A stretch of DNA of 64,000 nt, taken from Turnera subulata. Lineage: Eukaryota > Streptophyta > Magnoliopsida > Malpighiales > Passifloraceae. The stretch lies in the NCBI GenBank assembly GCA_028386065.3, contig JAKUCV010004487.1, forward strand, positions 1-64,000, read 5' to 3'. This document shows positions 33,765 through 45,370 of this stretch, in pieces (positions within the stretch are counted from its first letter, which is position 1; each line of letters opens with the position of its first letter). Below the pieces are notes generated by a model. It made no database searches. It saw nothing but the letters and a program-made list of their open reading frames with translations, and had not been told where the DNA came from. A program made the translations under genes and the position numbers.

Positions 33765-36700
33765 CTATGTCTGCATGTGCTCTTCGACTTCCCATGTGGA
33801 CTCGTTAGCTGAATGCTTGCTCCATCTGACTTTCACCATGGGAATGGTGCGTTTTCTTAGTTGTCGCACTTCTCGCACAAGGTTCTGCTCTGGCGCTTCC
33901 GTATAGGTCAGATCCTCTGCCACTTCAACTTCTGTTGGTTCTACTATGGGACTGGGATCTGATCGGTACTTCCTCAACATCGAAACATGGAACACGTTAT
34001 GAATATGAGATAGCTCTCCAGGTAGGGCCAATTTGTATGCCAAAGGTTCGACCCTTTCCGGGATCTCATAAGGCCCAATATATCTGGGGCATAACTTTCC
34101 TTTCTTTCCAAACCTAATTACGCCCTTCCATGGTGCCACCCGGAGGAAAACCTTTTCACCAACTCGGTGCTCCATCTCTCTTTTATGTTTGTCTGCATAA
34201 CTCTTCTGTCTATCCTGTGCAGCTCACATGCATTGTTTAACTTTCTGGATTTTGTCAACTGCTTGTTTGACCAAATCCGGACCAACAATCAACCGAAGTC
34301 CTTCTTCATCCCAACAGACTGGACTCCTACACTTCCTCCCATAGAGAGCTTCAAATGGTGGCATACCAATGTTGGAGTGATGAACATTATTGTATGCAAA
34401 CTCCGCCAAAGGTAGATACTTGTCCCAACTCCCACTAAAGTTGAGTGCACAAGCCCTGAGCATGTCCTCCAATGTCTGGATAGTCCTTTCAGACTGTCTG
34501 CCCGTTTATGGATGGAAGGAAGTGCTGAAGCTCAACTCAGTACCGAGTGCTTCTTATAGACTCTTCCAAAATCGAGAGGTAAACCTTGGATCTCGATCAG
34601 ACACTATAGACTTGGGTATACCATGTAGTCTCACGATCTCAGCAACATATTTCCCTGCCAATGTGTCCATAGTATCGGTTTGGCGGATAGGAAGGAAGTG
34701 AGTTGTCTTGGTTAATCGGTCGACAATGACCCAAACGGCATCATGTTTCCTCTGAGTCATCGGTAGGCCTATCATGAAGTCCATCGTGATCATCTCCCAC
34801 TTCCATTCTGGTACTGTAAGAGATCTCATCTTCCCAGCAGGTGCTTGGTGCTCCGCCTTCACTTGCTAACAGGTGATGCATTTTGCAACGTATTCTGCCA
34901 CATCTTTCTTCATACAAGGCCACCAATAATGGCTCCTCAAATTCTGGTACGTCTTGGTACTTCCTGGATGCATGGCATAAGGGGTCATATGTCCTTCTTC
35001 CAGAATCTGGCTACGTAGGTCTCCGACTTTGGGTACCCAAAGCCGTTTCCCAAACATTAGTGCACCATCCTCGGCTATATGAAACTTATCTTCTTTTTCG
35101 CTACGTACTCCTTCTTTCAGCTTGACAAGGTCAGGATCTCCCCCTTGTAGTTCTAGGATCCATCCTCTCAGGTTGGACTTGACATTCATGTGGGCAAGCA
35201 AGGCTCTTGTATCATCCATGGTCAAATCAGCTCCCGATTTCCTTAGCTCGATGAGTGAGGACATCGAGTAAGTAGTGGGTGCTTCTTTCGGCTATCTCCT
35301 ACTCAAGGCATCAGCTACTACGTTAGCCTTCCCAGGGTGGTATTCAATAGTACAATCATAATCATTTAGTAGCTCAACCCATCATCTTTGTCGTATGTTA
35401 AGCTCTTTTTGAGTCATGATGTACTAGAGACTTTTTTGTTCGGTGAGGATCCGACACTTCTCTCCAAACAGGTAGTGTCTCCAAATCTTCAAAGCTAGAA
35501 TCACTGCTGCCATCTCCAGATCATGTGTTGGGTAATTCGTTTCAAGGGGCCTTAATTGCCTGGAGGCACAAGCAATCACTTGGCCTTCTTGCATAAGCAC
35601 CGCTCCTAACCCGTGTCCTGAGGCATCACAAAACAACACGTACTCCACACCTGGCTTGGGTACCGTTAACACTGGTGCAGTGGTCAGCTTCTTTTTCAGC
35701 TCCTCAAAGCTTTTCTGACATTTCAGACTCCAGGCGAAGGTTTGTTCTTTCCTCAATAGCTTCGTCATTGGACTGGCTATCAAAGAAAAACCTTCAATAA
35801 ACCTCCGATAGTATCCTGCAAGGCCAAGAAAACTTCTGACTTCGGTCACATTCTTAGGAGGTTCCCACTCCAGAAAAGCTTTAACTTTGGCGGGATCTAC
35901 CTTTATTCCATCTTCGCCGACTACATGTCCGAGAAAGGAGACTTCTCCAAGCCAAAATTCACACATGCTGAACATGGCATAGAGTTTCTTCTCTCGTAGC
36001 CTTTGGAGCACTATCCTTAGATGTTCTTCATGTTCTTCTTTGTCCTTCAAGTAGATGAGGATGTCGTCGATGATGACCACAACAAACTTGTCAAGGAACT
36101 CCTTCAAAACCAAATGCATCAAGCACATAAACACTGCTGGTGCATTGGTTAACCCAAACGGTACCACTGTGAATTCAAAGTGGCCATACCGAGTGCGGAA
36201 TGCAGTCTTTGGTATGTCTTTCTCCGAAATCTTGACCTGATGGTAGCCTGATCGGAGATCATTCTTGGAAAACATCGTGGCTCCTTGTAGCTGGTCAAAA
36301 AGGTCATCAATCCTTGGCAATGGATACTTGTTCTTTACTGTCACCTTGTTCAGTTGCCAATAATCTACACATATCCGCATACTGCCGTCTTTCCTCTTTA
36401 CGAACAATACTGGTGCACCCTATGGTGAGGCACAGGGTCTGATGAAACCCATTTCCAGTAGTTCATCCAACTGCTTCTTTAGTTCTTGCAGTTTGGTTGG
36501 TGCCATCCGGTACGGTGCCATTGAGATGGGAGTAACTCTGGGTACTAGGTTGATGGTGTACTCCACCTCCCTATCAGGAGGCATTCTCAATAAGTCTTCT
36601 GGAAACACATCGGGGAACTCTTTCACTACAAGAATATCTTCGGGAGTAGAATTTCGAGTTCCTTCGCCTGAGACATGGGTCAACAAGGCATTCGGACCAT

Positions 36701-37706
36701 TTTTCCACATCGCGAAATCTTGAGTAGCAGAGATACTGCATGTTGTCGCAGCTCTCCTTATACCGGTCAAGAAGATCGGTCGATTTTCTGTGGATACTAG
36801 CATCACCTGCTTAGATCGGCAATCCACCATTGCTCGAAACCTCGACAACCAATCCATGCCCAAGATTATATCAAATCCTCCCATGTTCATGACAATAAGT
36901 TGGGCAGGGAAGGTCTCTTTGCCGTATATTAAGGGTACATCCTTACATACATGGTCTAACCTCACTATAATACCTGTAGGTAACCGAACCCTCTTCGGGC
37001 GTTCTAGCTTCTCATTTCTACAGTTATGTTGCAGGACATAATTCTGAGCTATGAAAGAATGTGTCGCTCCAGGATCTACTAATATATGTGCAGCATTATC
37101 GTAAACTGTAAAGGTACCTGCAATCACTTAAGCTTCATCTGGGTCATCTTCTGTAGTGATCACAAAGGCTCTGGGAACTACTACACTTTGTTTGGCAGCA
37201 GATTGCGTTCATGTAGCAGAGTTTCCTCGTCCATGGCCTTGTCCGGAACCTCCAAATCCACTTGGTACACTTGCTACTGAGACTGGAACGGTCTGCGTCG
37301 GGGTAGAGTCCTCGGCCCTTCCAATCTTCGGGCATCTAAAACGATAGTGCCCCAGCTCGTTGCATTCGAAACACCGAACTGTGGACAAGGGTTTTTTGGT
37401 ACGGTAATCGCCCGAGGTAGTTCCTCCGGTTCCAGTCCATCCTCCGGTAGAAGCTCTGCAACTGTTGTTCCATCCACGTCCATATGATGCTGATGAGTTC
37501 TGGCCTCGTCTAACTACTGGCGCACTGGCCGTGGCCACAAAGGTCTTCTTAATTTGGCTCATAGGGACTGCTGAGGCTGCCCTCTTTCGGGCTTCCTGCG
37601 GACTTCTTGCTGGTCTAACCAGGTTCCTTCGGCCTTTTGAGCATCTTTTACCATGGCCTGGTATCTAGAGTATTCTTTACACCCCATGATTGCTCTGATG
37701 TCGGGA
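33765..37706 (-). pseudogene. Chromovirus gag-pol remnant with only nonsense breaks
   Basis: The zinc knuckle CFECNELGHYRFRC is near 37340, the protease DPGATHSF near 37065, RT with IIDD in place of FIDD or YVDD near 36065, RNase H ([10 protein letters not shown]) near 35615, integrase zinc and core region ([22 protein letters not shown]) at 34920-34560, and the chromodomain (VRWSKHSANESTWEVEEH) at the end. All blocks sit in one minus-strand frame. The breaks I found are in-frame stops near 37209, 37129, 36420, 35424, 35390, 35297, 34868, 34552, 34507 and 34230. Several correspond to CAG/CAA, CGA or TGG codons changed by C-to-T or G-to-A. Confidence 0.9.
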
Positions 37707-38807
37707 TTTTAATGTGGTTTTGGTATGATTTTTCTTAAAAGGTTTTAATATATAATCAATCAGTTAAGGAATGATTTAGAGGAGTAATAATTAAGTAATG
37801 GAGTGATTCTGGGTTGATTAGGGGTTGATTACATTGTAGGATCAAATCAGAGCTGAATTAGGGTGATTGGGGCTCGAAAAGGGAAAGAACGGGTGACACG
37901 CAGGGTGACCGCGGTCCTCTCGCAACGACCACCGGGTGCCGGCGGACATCCACACAAAATCTCCGATTTTTTTTCTAATTCGATCCTATGCGGTTTTGGA
38001 CCAGATTTTCGGGCATAATCTTCACCATTAAGCAGGTCCACGCTCCTAGGCTTCCCAGAAAACTGTAAATAGGACCCCTCACACACATTTTAAGGGACAC
38101 ACATTATTCTTCACATATACACTCATAAGCTTTATTGCTTGGAGAAACTCTGTCTCTCCAAGTTTAGGAATATATTCTTGGGCAGAAACTCTAGAGATTT
38201 TTCGTGGGGAGCATCAGCCATAGTCCAGCACGGAGGAATCAAGAAGGGCATCAACTATTGACCTAAGAAGTAGCAAGAAGGTGGGTGGAGAACACAACCC
38301 AACACAAGGAGCTAGGGGAGGGCTACAAGAGGTAACACTAAACCCTTTTTGATTGATTTTTGCTGACTATATGAGGATGCTTTTGATGATATAAGTGGCA
38401 ACTTAATGCCATGTTTAGAACTACGCAGCTTTGACCCCGGTCACATGGGTACGTAGATAGTCTCGATTTTATAACAGGATGCAAGCCAAATCTTCTCCTC
38501 CCCCCCCTTTCTTTTATTTTCCACATTTGCACACCTTCACAAGGCACACTTGTACTCTTCAATTGTACAAGGTCTCGACCCAACATGGATGGGTGCCTAG
38601 CACCTTCCCTTCCGTGACGAACCCCCGATCCCATGTCTTTGGTTCGCTATGATCATGTTGCCTAAAGGAGTCATACAAAGGTTTTTTCCAATTTTTGTCC
38701 TTAATAAAATTTGGATGGTGACTCCATTGTCATGGGATTGAACCAAGGAAAAAAGTGAAAAGGAATAGGTGAGAGGGCCCAAGTAATTTTGTGGTCGGGT
38801 TCTCACA
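37707..38807 (+). repeat. 3' LTR of element B, 5' part missing
   Basis: Matches 14870-15869 from TTGATTACAT onward and extends about 100 bp further 5'. It ends GGTTCTCACA at 38807. The first about 400 bp expected from C1 are missing, replaced by the chromovirus at the 37706 junction. Confidence 0.8.
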
Positions 38808-38947
38808 TTCCTCCTAAATCCTATGGGTACATCCACTACTCAAGGCTCCCGCTTGAGATTTCTCAAATCCACTATATATGGTTTCTTCAAAGTTGAAACC
38901 CAACCTTATACAATCCTAGGATTTTAAAGGCTCAAGCTACAACTTAT
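38808..38947 (-). mobile_element. SIRE-like LTR fragment, left piece
   Basis: GGGTACATCCACTACTCAAG and following text resemble the 'GGAGTACATCCACTACC' part of the SIRE LTR at 29130. It continues at 40754 across solo LTR C2, so both B and C2 lie in or against this older LTR. Confidence 0.55.
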
Positions 38948-40753
38948 TGTGAACACCCAAATTTGACCCACAAATATTCTTCTAATTTGAATTTTGAACA
39001 TGCTTGAGCTTTAGGATTAATGAGATGATTTGGTCTCTGGTTAGTGCATGGCAAGAATTTAATTTAGTAGAATAAATCTGTTTTGGTAAATTTAACCTTT
39101 ATGTGTTTGAACTCTAGAATTATTGAGATTATTTAATCTTAGGATAAAAATATGTTAAGGTCTGAATGCACTAAAATATATTATTTCATTGCTTGGGCCT
39201 TATTATTTAATTTTAACCTAATTATAATGAGGTGATTTATTTTTGGGTTAGGAATGAATTTAAGAGTCCAAGTTAATCAGATATAATTTTTCCCGAGTTG
39301 AATAGCCCATATACACATTACTTGCAGACTAATTTTAGCTCTAATTTTTGTGGAAAAATCAGAGTTAAATCATCCTTAAATGGTAAATATTTTTTGAACT
39401 TAATTTTGCATAAAATGGGGGAGTTAATGTGAATCAATCAGTTAGGAGATGATTAGGGGGAGTACTAATCAAGAAAAGAGGATTTTTTGGGTTGATTACA
39501 CAGTTAGATCAAATCACGGCATAATTAAGGGGATAGGGGACCGAAAAAAGGAAAGAATGCGTGAAACCGGAAGAGCCGGGTGGTCATCTCGGGATGAACC
39601 CCAGCTTCTGGCAGTCATGGAGTGATGACCCCCGGGCCTGGCTGTCATCCAAGAGATGACTGTTGGGCCTGGCGGTCATGGGTGCCCAGAAACTGATTTT
39701 TTGCCAGATATTGTTTCTAATTCGATCCTACTCGGTTTTGGCCCAGATTTTCGGCCAAAATATTGACCATTAAGAGGTGTGCGACCTCTGTACACCCCAG
39801 AACTCTATAAATAGGTCCACTAATTCACATTCAAGGGGATCAATCTCTATTTACGCACACACCCCCACAAGCTTTGTTTGCTTGGAGAAATTCTACTTCT
39901 CCAAGCCTAGAAACATTTCTATAGGCAGAAAATCTGAAGAAATGTCGTGGAAAAGCATCAAGAAAGAAGCCAACAAGAGGAGATTAAGAGGAGGAAGCAA
40001 TCAAAAGCAATCTAGGAACCAAGAAGGTGGACAATCCGAGTAGAGGGACCTGACGCGAGTAGTCTCAGAAAATAATTCATATCTCGAGTTCTAGAACTTG
40101 GATTGCTGTGATCTTAGACTCTCTGGAAAGCTAAGAAGGAGACCTACAAAGTTTCTGTAGATTGAATACTGAATCGGCCATTTTCGTTGTGCAAAATCCA
40201 GAAGAATACAACCCACACATTCTGTGCAACAACCGAGAAAAGTGTTCTAATCCCTTATTGTGAGTCTTACTGATTGCTATTTGTTGATGAACTCGTGTTG
40301 CTGAATGATGTTTTGTGGATGATGTGAGTGTTTTGATGCCATGACGAGAACTACATGGGCTTTGAACCAGGTCGCCGGGGTACGTAGGTGGTCTCTTGTG
40401 GTGGAGACTCAAGCCCAAATTTTTTTACTTTCCTTTTTGTTTCAGTTTTATTTTATTATTATGTGATTTGTTTTCAACACTATGCACACTTGCACAAGGC
40501 ATACTTATGTTCTTCAATTGCACAAAATTTCGCCCCAACACGGATGGGTGCCTAACACCTTCCCATCCGTGACGAATCCCCGGGTCCAGCATCTTTGGTT
40601 CGCTCATCGATTGCCTAAATGAAGTCATGAAAAGGTTTTTCTCGAATTTTCCAAAATTCGAGTGGAGACTCCAAAGATGTTGGATGACAGTTAGGAGGAA
40701 GGTGTAAAGGAATAGGTGAGGAGGCCCAAGTGATTTTGGGTTGGGTTCTCACA
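38948..40753 (+). mobile_element. Solo LTR C2
   Basis: 1806 bp from TGTGAACACCC to GGTTCTCACA, with TATAAATA at 39806-39813. Flanks are CTTAT (38943-38947) and CCTAT (40754-40758), a 5-bp duplication with one change. It carries a GC-rich block with GGGCCTGGCGGTCAT near 39670. It shares a leader block with element A (GATTGCTGTGATCTTAGACT at about 40102 and about 9592). No internal region, hence solo. Confidence 0.85.
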
Positions 40754-41290
40754 CCTATCACTCACCCAAAGCATCCCAAGCCTTTATTGCAAAAAATCCC
40801 AAGTAAGAATAACCCAAACCTCAATCAAGAATCAATTTCAAGAACTCACAAGAGTGACTCACTCTTGTTTACAAATCAAGCTCAAAATGTCACAATGGTA
40901 ATCTAAGCACTTTTTTGCAAGCTAAAGAGAGTAATCAAATGTTCTAATCCCTTGCCTTAAGTCTAATTTGATGAAAGAGGAGTCCTTTTGTACTTGCCCA
41001 CAAGTGTGTCTAACGGTCATATTTTTCAAAAGCTAAACAACTTGTTAGGACATTCCTGCTAGTCTAATTGTGTGTGAGCAGACTTGCAAAATTTTTCCTG
41101 CACCTCTTTCAGTTTTTCTTATTGTTTCTCCAACCTTCTAAAAACACAGCTCTCATTTGAAAAAGACAAAGAAACGGCTCCATAGCCTTTGGTTGGTGGC
41201 ATTTTGATGGTTGTTTTGACACCTAATCTTGAAGTTCCACATATACCTTCTCTTTTTGGAATACCATCTTCCTAAACCATCAAAGTGCAT
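40754..41290 (-). mobile_element. SIRE-like LTR fragment, right piece
   Basis: Continues 38808-38947. AAGAGTGACTCACTC and AATCAAGCTCAAAATG have counterparts in the SIRE LTR (TTCAAGAGTGACTCACTCAA at 29338) and in the plus-strand fragment at 44486. No coding content. The right border is approximate. Confidence 0.5.
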
Positions 41291-43405
41291 TTATTTGTAT
41301 TTGAAACAAAACAAAGCAATGGTAATATGGATTTACTTTCGATAGGAAAACAAGGGATAAGGATGGAGATAAGGAAATGGAGGAGAAGAGGAGAAAGAGA
41401 TAAGAGCTAAGAGCTAAACGATTTTCATTCTCCTTTGTCTGTTTCTAAAGTACACTCCCAAACTAGAAGACCAAGCATGGTACACCACTTAAAATTAGTT
41501 GGGAGGGAAAACCAAAAAAAAAAGGCCATAGGCCAAATAATTCAAACCTTGACCGAAAAACGTTTTGAAGTCTAATAAAGAAATACAGAGACGGGCCTAA
41601 TGTATATATAGTTTTCAATTTAATTCTTAGTGGTATATATAGTTTAAGTTATAATGTGAATAAAATTTTTTATGTCTTCACCTTTTTCATCAATTTTAAA
41701 TTTCTTTTGATTTAGTTTCTATATTAAATTACTTATTCACATATGCTAATAATTTTTTCCTTTTATATATAATTTCTATTATGTATTTTCTATTAATTTT
41801 TTACGAGATATATTTTTTTTAAAAGGTTAATTTTGAATATGTGTTCATCATGTTTCTTCTTTCTATATATATAAATTCAATTTATTTTAATATATATTAT
41901 TTAATTAAATACATTTTACATTTTTTATTTACTTGTAATCATTTTTCACGCATCATTTTCCTCTTTACTTCTATTGATGACTTAATTAAAAACTTTACTT
42001 TCTATAAGTCAAAATTTTTTTATTGTTTTACAAAATTTATACAAATTTTGTCTTTTTTATATCTTCATTTTTAACTTAAATTTTTATTTATTTATTTATT
42101 AAACTTCTAGATCTAGTATTTTAAAAGTTAATGTAGTATAATAATTTGTTTAAAGAACTTTATAAAATTATTATATGAAGATAGATATTCTACTGACTTC
42201 TTTATCACCATCTTCACACTTTAGAATTTAGTTTATCTACAATTTTTTTATAATAATTTATAGTTGTTCCCTTGCATTTCCCTTGCATTTGGCAAATTAG
42301 GAACGGTGGCTGAATTTGGTTTGGACTTCGTTTCGCTCCCTATAAAACGTTTGTTTCGGCTCTCATCAAAGCTTTGGGCTTTTTTTTTCTTAGGCCCTCC
42401 TTTTAAAACAAAAAAACCCAGAACTGGACTTATTTGTTTTAGTGAACCTTTTTTATATATGTATATGACACTAAAAATTCAAAAGTTAGAAGGAATTATA
42501 ATTGAAACGAAGTTCATATTTCCAGCCCATTAGTGAAACGCATCGTTTTCTTAAATTTGAGCTCCTTCAAAAATATCATTTGTTGGCTGTGGTGGAGCAT
42601 TTTATAACCATTGCACCAACTTCTGTATTCAATGAAGTAACACCCGCAAGTTGGTTGCTGTAAAAGAAGCACTTGCACTTTGTCACTATTTATCCTCTAC
42701 TTCAAAGTTTTATTGTTTTTCTTTACACAAAATCCAAATTGGAAATTAGTACAGAAAACGAGCCTCTATTAACTATTTGCAAGATGGAGCACAACATATA
42801 TAGATTTATGGCTACTTTCATCCATCAAGAAAAGCTAAAGGAGTTGTACTTTAAGTTAGTCTGTTTTCTATTCTTCCAATCAAAGGGCTTCAAGAACCTA
42901 CAAAGGAGGAATTTATGGATATTTTTCTGACATATTATCACAAGGAGACAAGTAAAGAAGTAAAGAAGGGCTGAGATTCAAACAGTTAGTTGTGGAGAAA
43001 AAGACCAAAAACATTCCAGAGCAAATTCGTATAGGAGTCTTCTATACCAATATGTCAAAAGACAAATCTATCTTAGGGGTCTTTTGTTATTAAGTACCTA
43101 CTTGGATTTGAGGCTTATAAATAGACTTCTTATCATCATTTAGTGGCTAGAGCAATTGATTACAAGTGAGAAAAAGATTTTGCTAAGTGCTTATTGTGCA
43201 TGAAATTATATATATTTTACAATATGCACTGCAGTCTTTTGGTCTTGCATTTAGCATTTACCCATATATTTAGTTAGTAAAACCATTTCTCTACTCTCCT
43301 TACTCTTGGTTACTTTCAGGTGCAATTAGTTCCTTTTTGGAGGAGATTTGACGATTTTTACCCAAAACCAGTGAGGCACTGCAAGGTACTCTGTTCCAGC
43401 ACAAA
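41291..43405. other. AT-rich intergenic DNA
   Basis: No supported gene. 41580-42260 is extremely AT-rich with many TATATA runs. 42290-43405 has slightly higher GC with short frames lacking recognisable domains. The last part may belong to an LTR that continues after the insertion at 43411. Confidence 0.4.
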
Positions 43406-43410
43406 TTGCA

Positions 43411-44480
43411 TGCCTGATAGCGCCCCTACAGCGGGCACTATGTCAAGTCCTTATTTTTATTAGGGTTTGTGCTTATTTTCCAGGAGTTTAAACAGAGAAT
43501 GCACCTAGACACTCCCAGAAAGGAAAGAAGATATAGAAGTATAATTAAAGACGAATTCTTGAAGCTAAAGTCTAGGAATTTCATTCCAAATCATACACGC
43601 AGTGGTGGTATCTTTTAGGAATTTAACCCTAGATATAAAAGCAAGGTTTTCTCACGAAATATATAACTTTTGGAGGAGGAAATCACGAAATTGGCAGAGA
43701 AGAAAGTGGACTTCTTGAGTCGGCTTTTTATTTTTATTAGTAAGATGTCGATTAGGATTTCTAACTTTATTTCCTCTTCTTTCATGAACTAATTTCTCTA
43801 TCTAGGTTTATAGAATGTAGCTACTATTTTGATGTTTGATTAATAATTCAGATTTGGTTTTCTATTACTCATTATACCTTGAAATGTTTACAAAGAGCTT
43901 AACATCACTAGTGGCTTGATCGGCTTCTAGGGCTATTTTAGAAGACTTGGTGACGAACTGAGAGATGAAGCTAAGAACTCAGAATATTCTATAACAAATC
44001 TCTATCCTACTGATCACCGAGAGGCACTTTAGGTTAGTTGAGGGTAACAGCACCCAGCACAGCGACACTGCACCCTAGGATAGGCATCACTAGCGAAAGC
44101 AGAATGTTCAGGACTAGGTTAGATCTACAATAACAACGGTAGCAGGTTCTAGATAATTTAGGTTGGGTAGCCTTTCAAGGTGGACGAATTTATTTACCAA
44201 GTTATTGAATTATTATTGAACAGCTAGGCAGTAGTAAACCTCGGGCAACCTAGGTTCCCACCCACTTGAGTTTCTTCCTTGAAATCGATATCATCACTTT
44301 ACTTTCTATTATTTATTTTATTATTTTGAAATACTATTTTGTCATCACAACTTTAATTTATTTTATTTGTTATTTCCTAGTCTAATCAATTGATTTCTAA
44401 GGACAGTGTTGTCGCGCAGTCCCTGTGATTCGACTTTGTTACGACAGCAGGCTATACACGTGCAGTGTTTGGTGCGAACA
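43411..44480 (+). mobile_element. Possible gypsy-type solo LTR
   Basis: Starts TGCCTGATAGCGCCCC and ends GGTGCGAACA. The flanks TTGCA (43406-43410) and GTGCA (44481-44485) would be a 5-bp duplication with one change. Near the 3' end, GCGCAGTCCCTGTGATTCGAC resembles the U5 region of Athila/Tat-type plant LTRs. Borders are inferred from these clues alone. Confidence 0.45.
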
Positions 44481-44485
44481 GTGCA

Positions 44486-44985
44486 TTTTAACCTTGAGAG
44501 ATCTTTGAGCTTGATATTGTAAACAAAGAGTGAGTTACTCTTTATATTGGGTTGAGTTAGGTTTAAAACTTGAGTCTTTGAAAAAGCTTTGGGTATAGGT
44601 TGGAGAGTTGAGCCTTAGAAAAACTCTTGTATAAGTTTGGATTTAGCCTTTGTAAAAGCCTAAGTTAGAGAGTGAGCTTTGAAAAAACTCTTGTAAAGGT
44701 TTTAGCTTAATTCTTTGAAAAAGCTTGGTTGTACGAAGTTGAACTTCACATTGGAAGAAGTCAAATAGTGGATTTGGAAAATTTCAAAGGGGAGCCTTGA
44801 GTAGTGGACGTAATCATAAGATTTAGGGGGATCCTCTCTAAATTGGTGTGTTTGTGGATATGTGTGTTTGCTCACCATTCTCTTTCCACCTCTCTTGTGT
44901 TCTTAGTTAAACTCATAATTTGTGTAATAGTCTATTTTCTTGAATGTTGTTTTAAAAGCTAATTCAACACCCCCAAGACGAATTT
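44486..44985 (+). mobile_element. SIRE-like LTR fragment, plus strand
   Basis: GAGCTTGATATTGTAAACAA and GAGTGAGTTACTC mirror the minus-strand SIRE-like sequence near 40855. It ends near CTAATTCAACACCCCC, the usual SIRE 3' region. Truncated on the left by the putative solo LTR. Confidence 0.5.
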
Positions 44986-44989
44986 ATCC

Positions 44990-45370
44990 TGTCAAAATCT
45001 AAGTTTCTTTAGCCTGATATAAAATTATTCTATCAAAATTGTTTCATAAAAACCTAGTCCACAAAATTGAATAAATTTATTAATTATATATATAATTGAG
45101 TCAATTATGGCATTGGCTCTTAAAATTTTAAGATTTGGGGGGTAAATGTAAATAACCAAAAAACATCACACCTTTTCTTATCGCCAATAATAAAATGTTA
45201 ATTACAAGTTTTTATTAGGTTTTTAGGCTCATGAAATTATCCTGTGAAAATTGTATCATAAAAATCTAACGCTAAAATCTCAGATCTACAAAATTTAATT
45301 AATCTATTAATTAGATATATAAATAATTGAGTCAGTTACGTTATTCGATCTTAAAATTTTGAGATTATAA
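44990..45370 (+). repeat. Diverged direct repeat, about 240-bp period
   Basis: Two copies (about 44990-45135 and 45235-45370) share TTTCATAAAAACCTA/TATCATAAAAATCTA, AATTTATTAATTATATATAT-like and AATTGAGTCA motifs. Both are old and AT-rich. Confidence 0.6.

Larger units (their letters stand above)
31081..37706 (-). mobile_element. Tekay-type chromovirus, 5' part deleted
   Basis: On the minus strand: partial gag from about 37706, zinc knuckle, protease, RT, RNase H, integrase, chromodomain ending at 33765, polypurine tract, and 3' LTR 33699-31081. The 5' LTR, primer site and most of gag are missing. At about 37706 the sequence passes directly into the 3' LTR of B, so a deletion removed them with part of B. 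AAGGA at 31076-31080 would be the left target site. Confidence 0.88.
14870..38807 (+). mobile_element. Element B: Tat/Ogre-like scaffold carrying three insertions
   Basis: Pieces: truncated 5' LTR 14870-15869, primer site 15872-15889, internal segments 15890-16976, 18560-19924 and 30012-31080, and truncated 3' LTR about 37707-38807. The internal segments join sensibly when the solo LTR C1, the SIRE element and the chromovirus are removed, and they resemble the internal region of A in the same order. The recovered internal sequence is about 3.5 kb without protein domains. Its far 3' end and the chromovirus 5' half were lost in one deletion near 37706. Confidence 0.75.
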
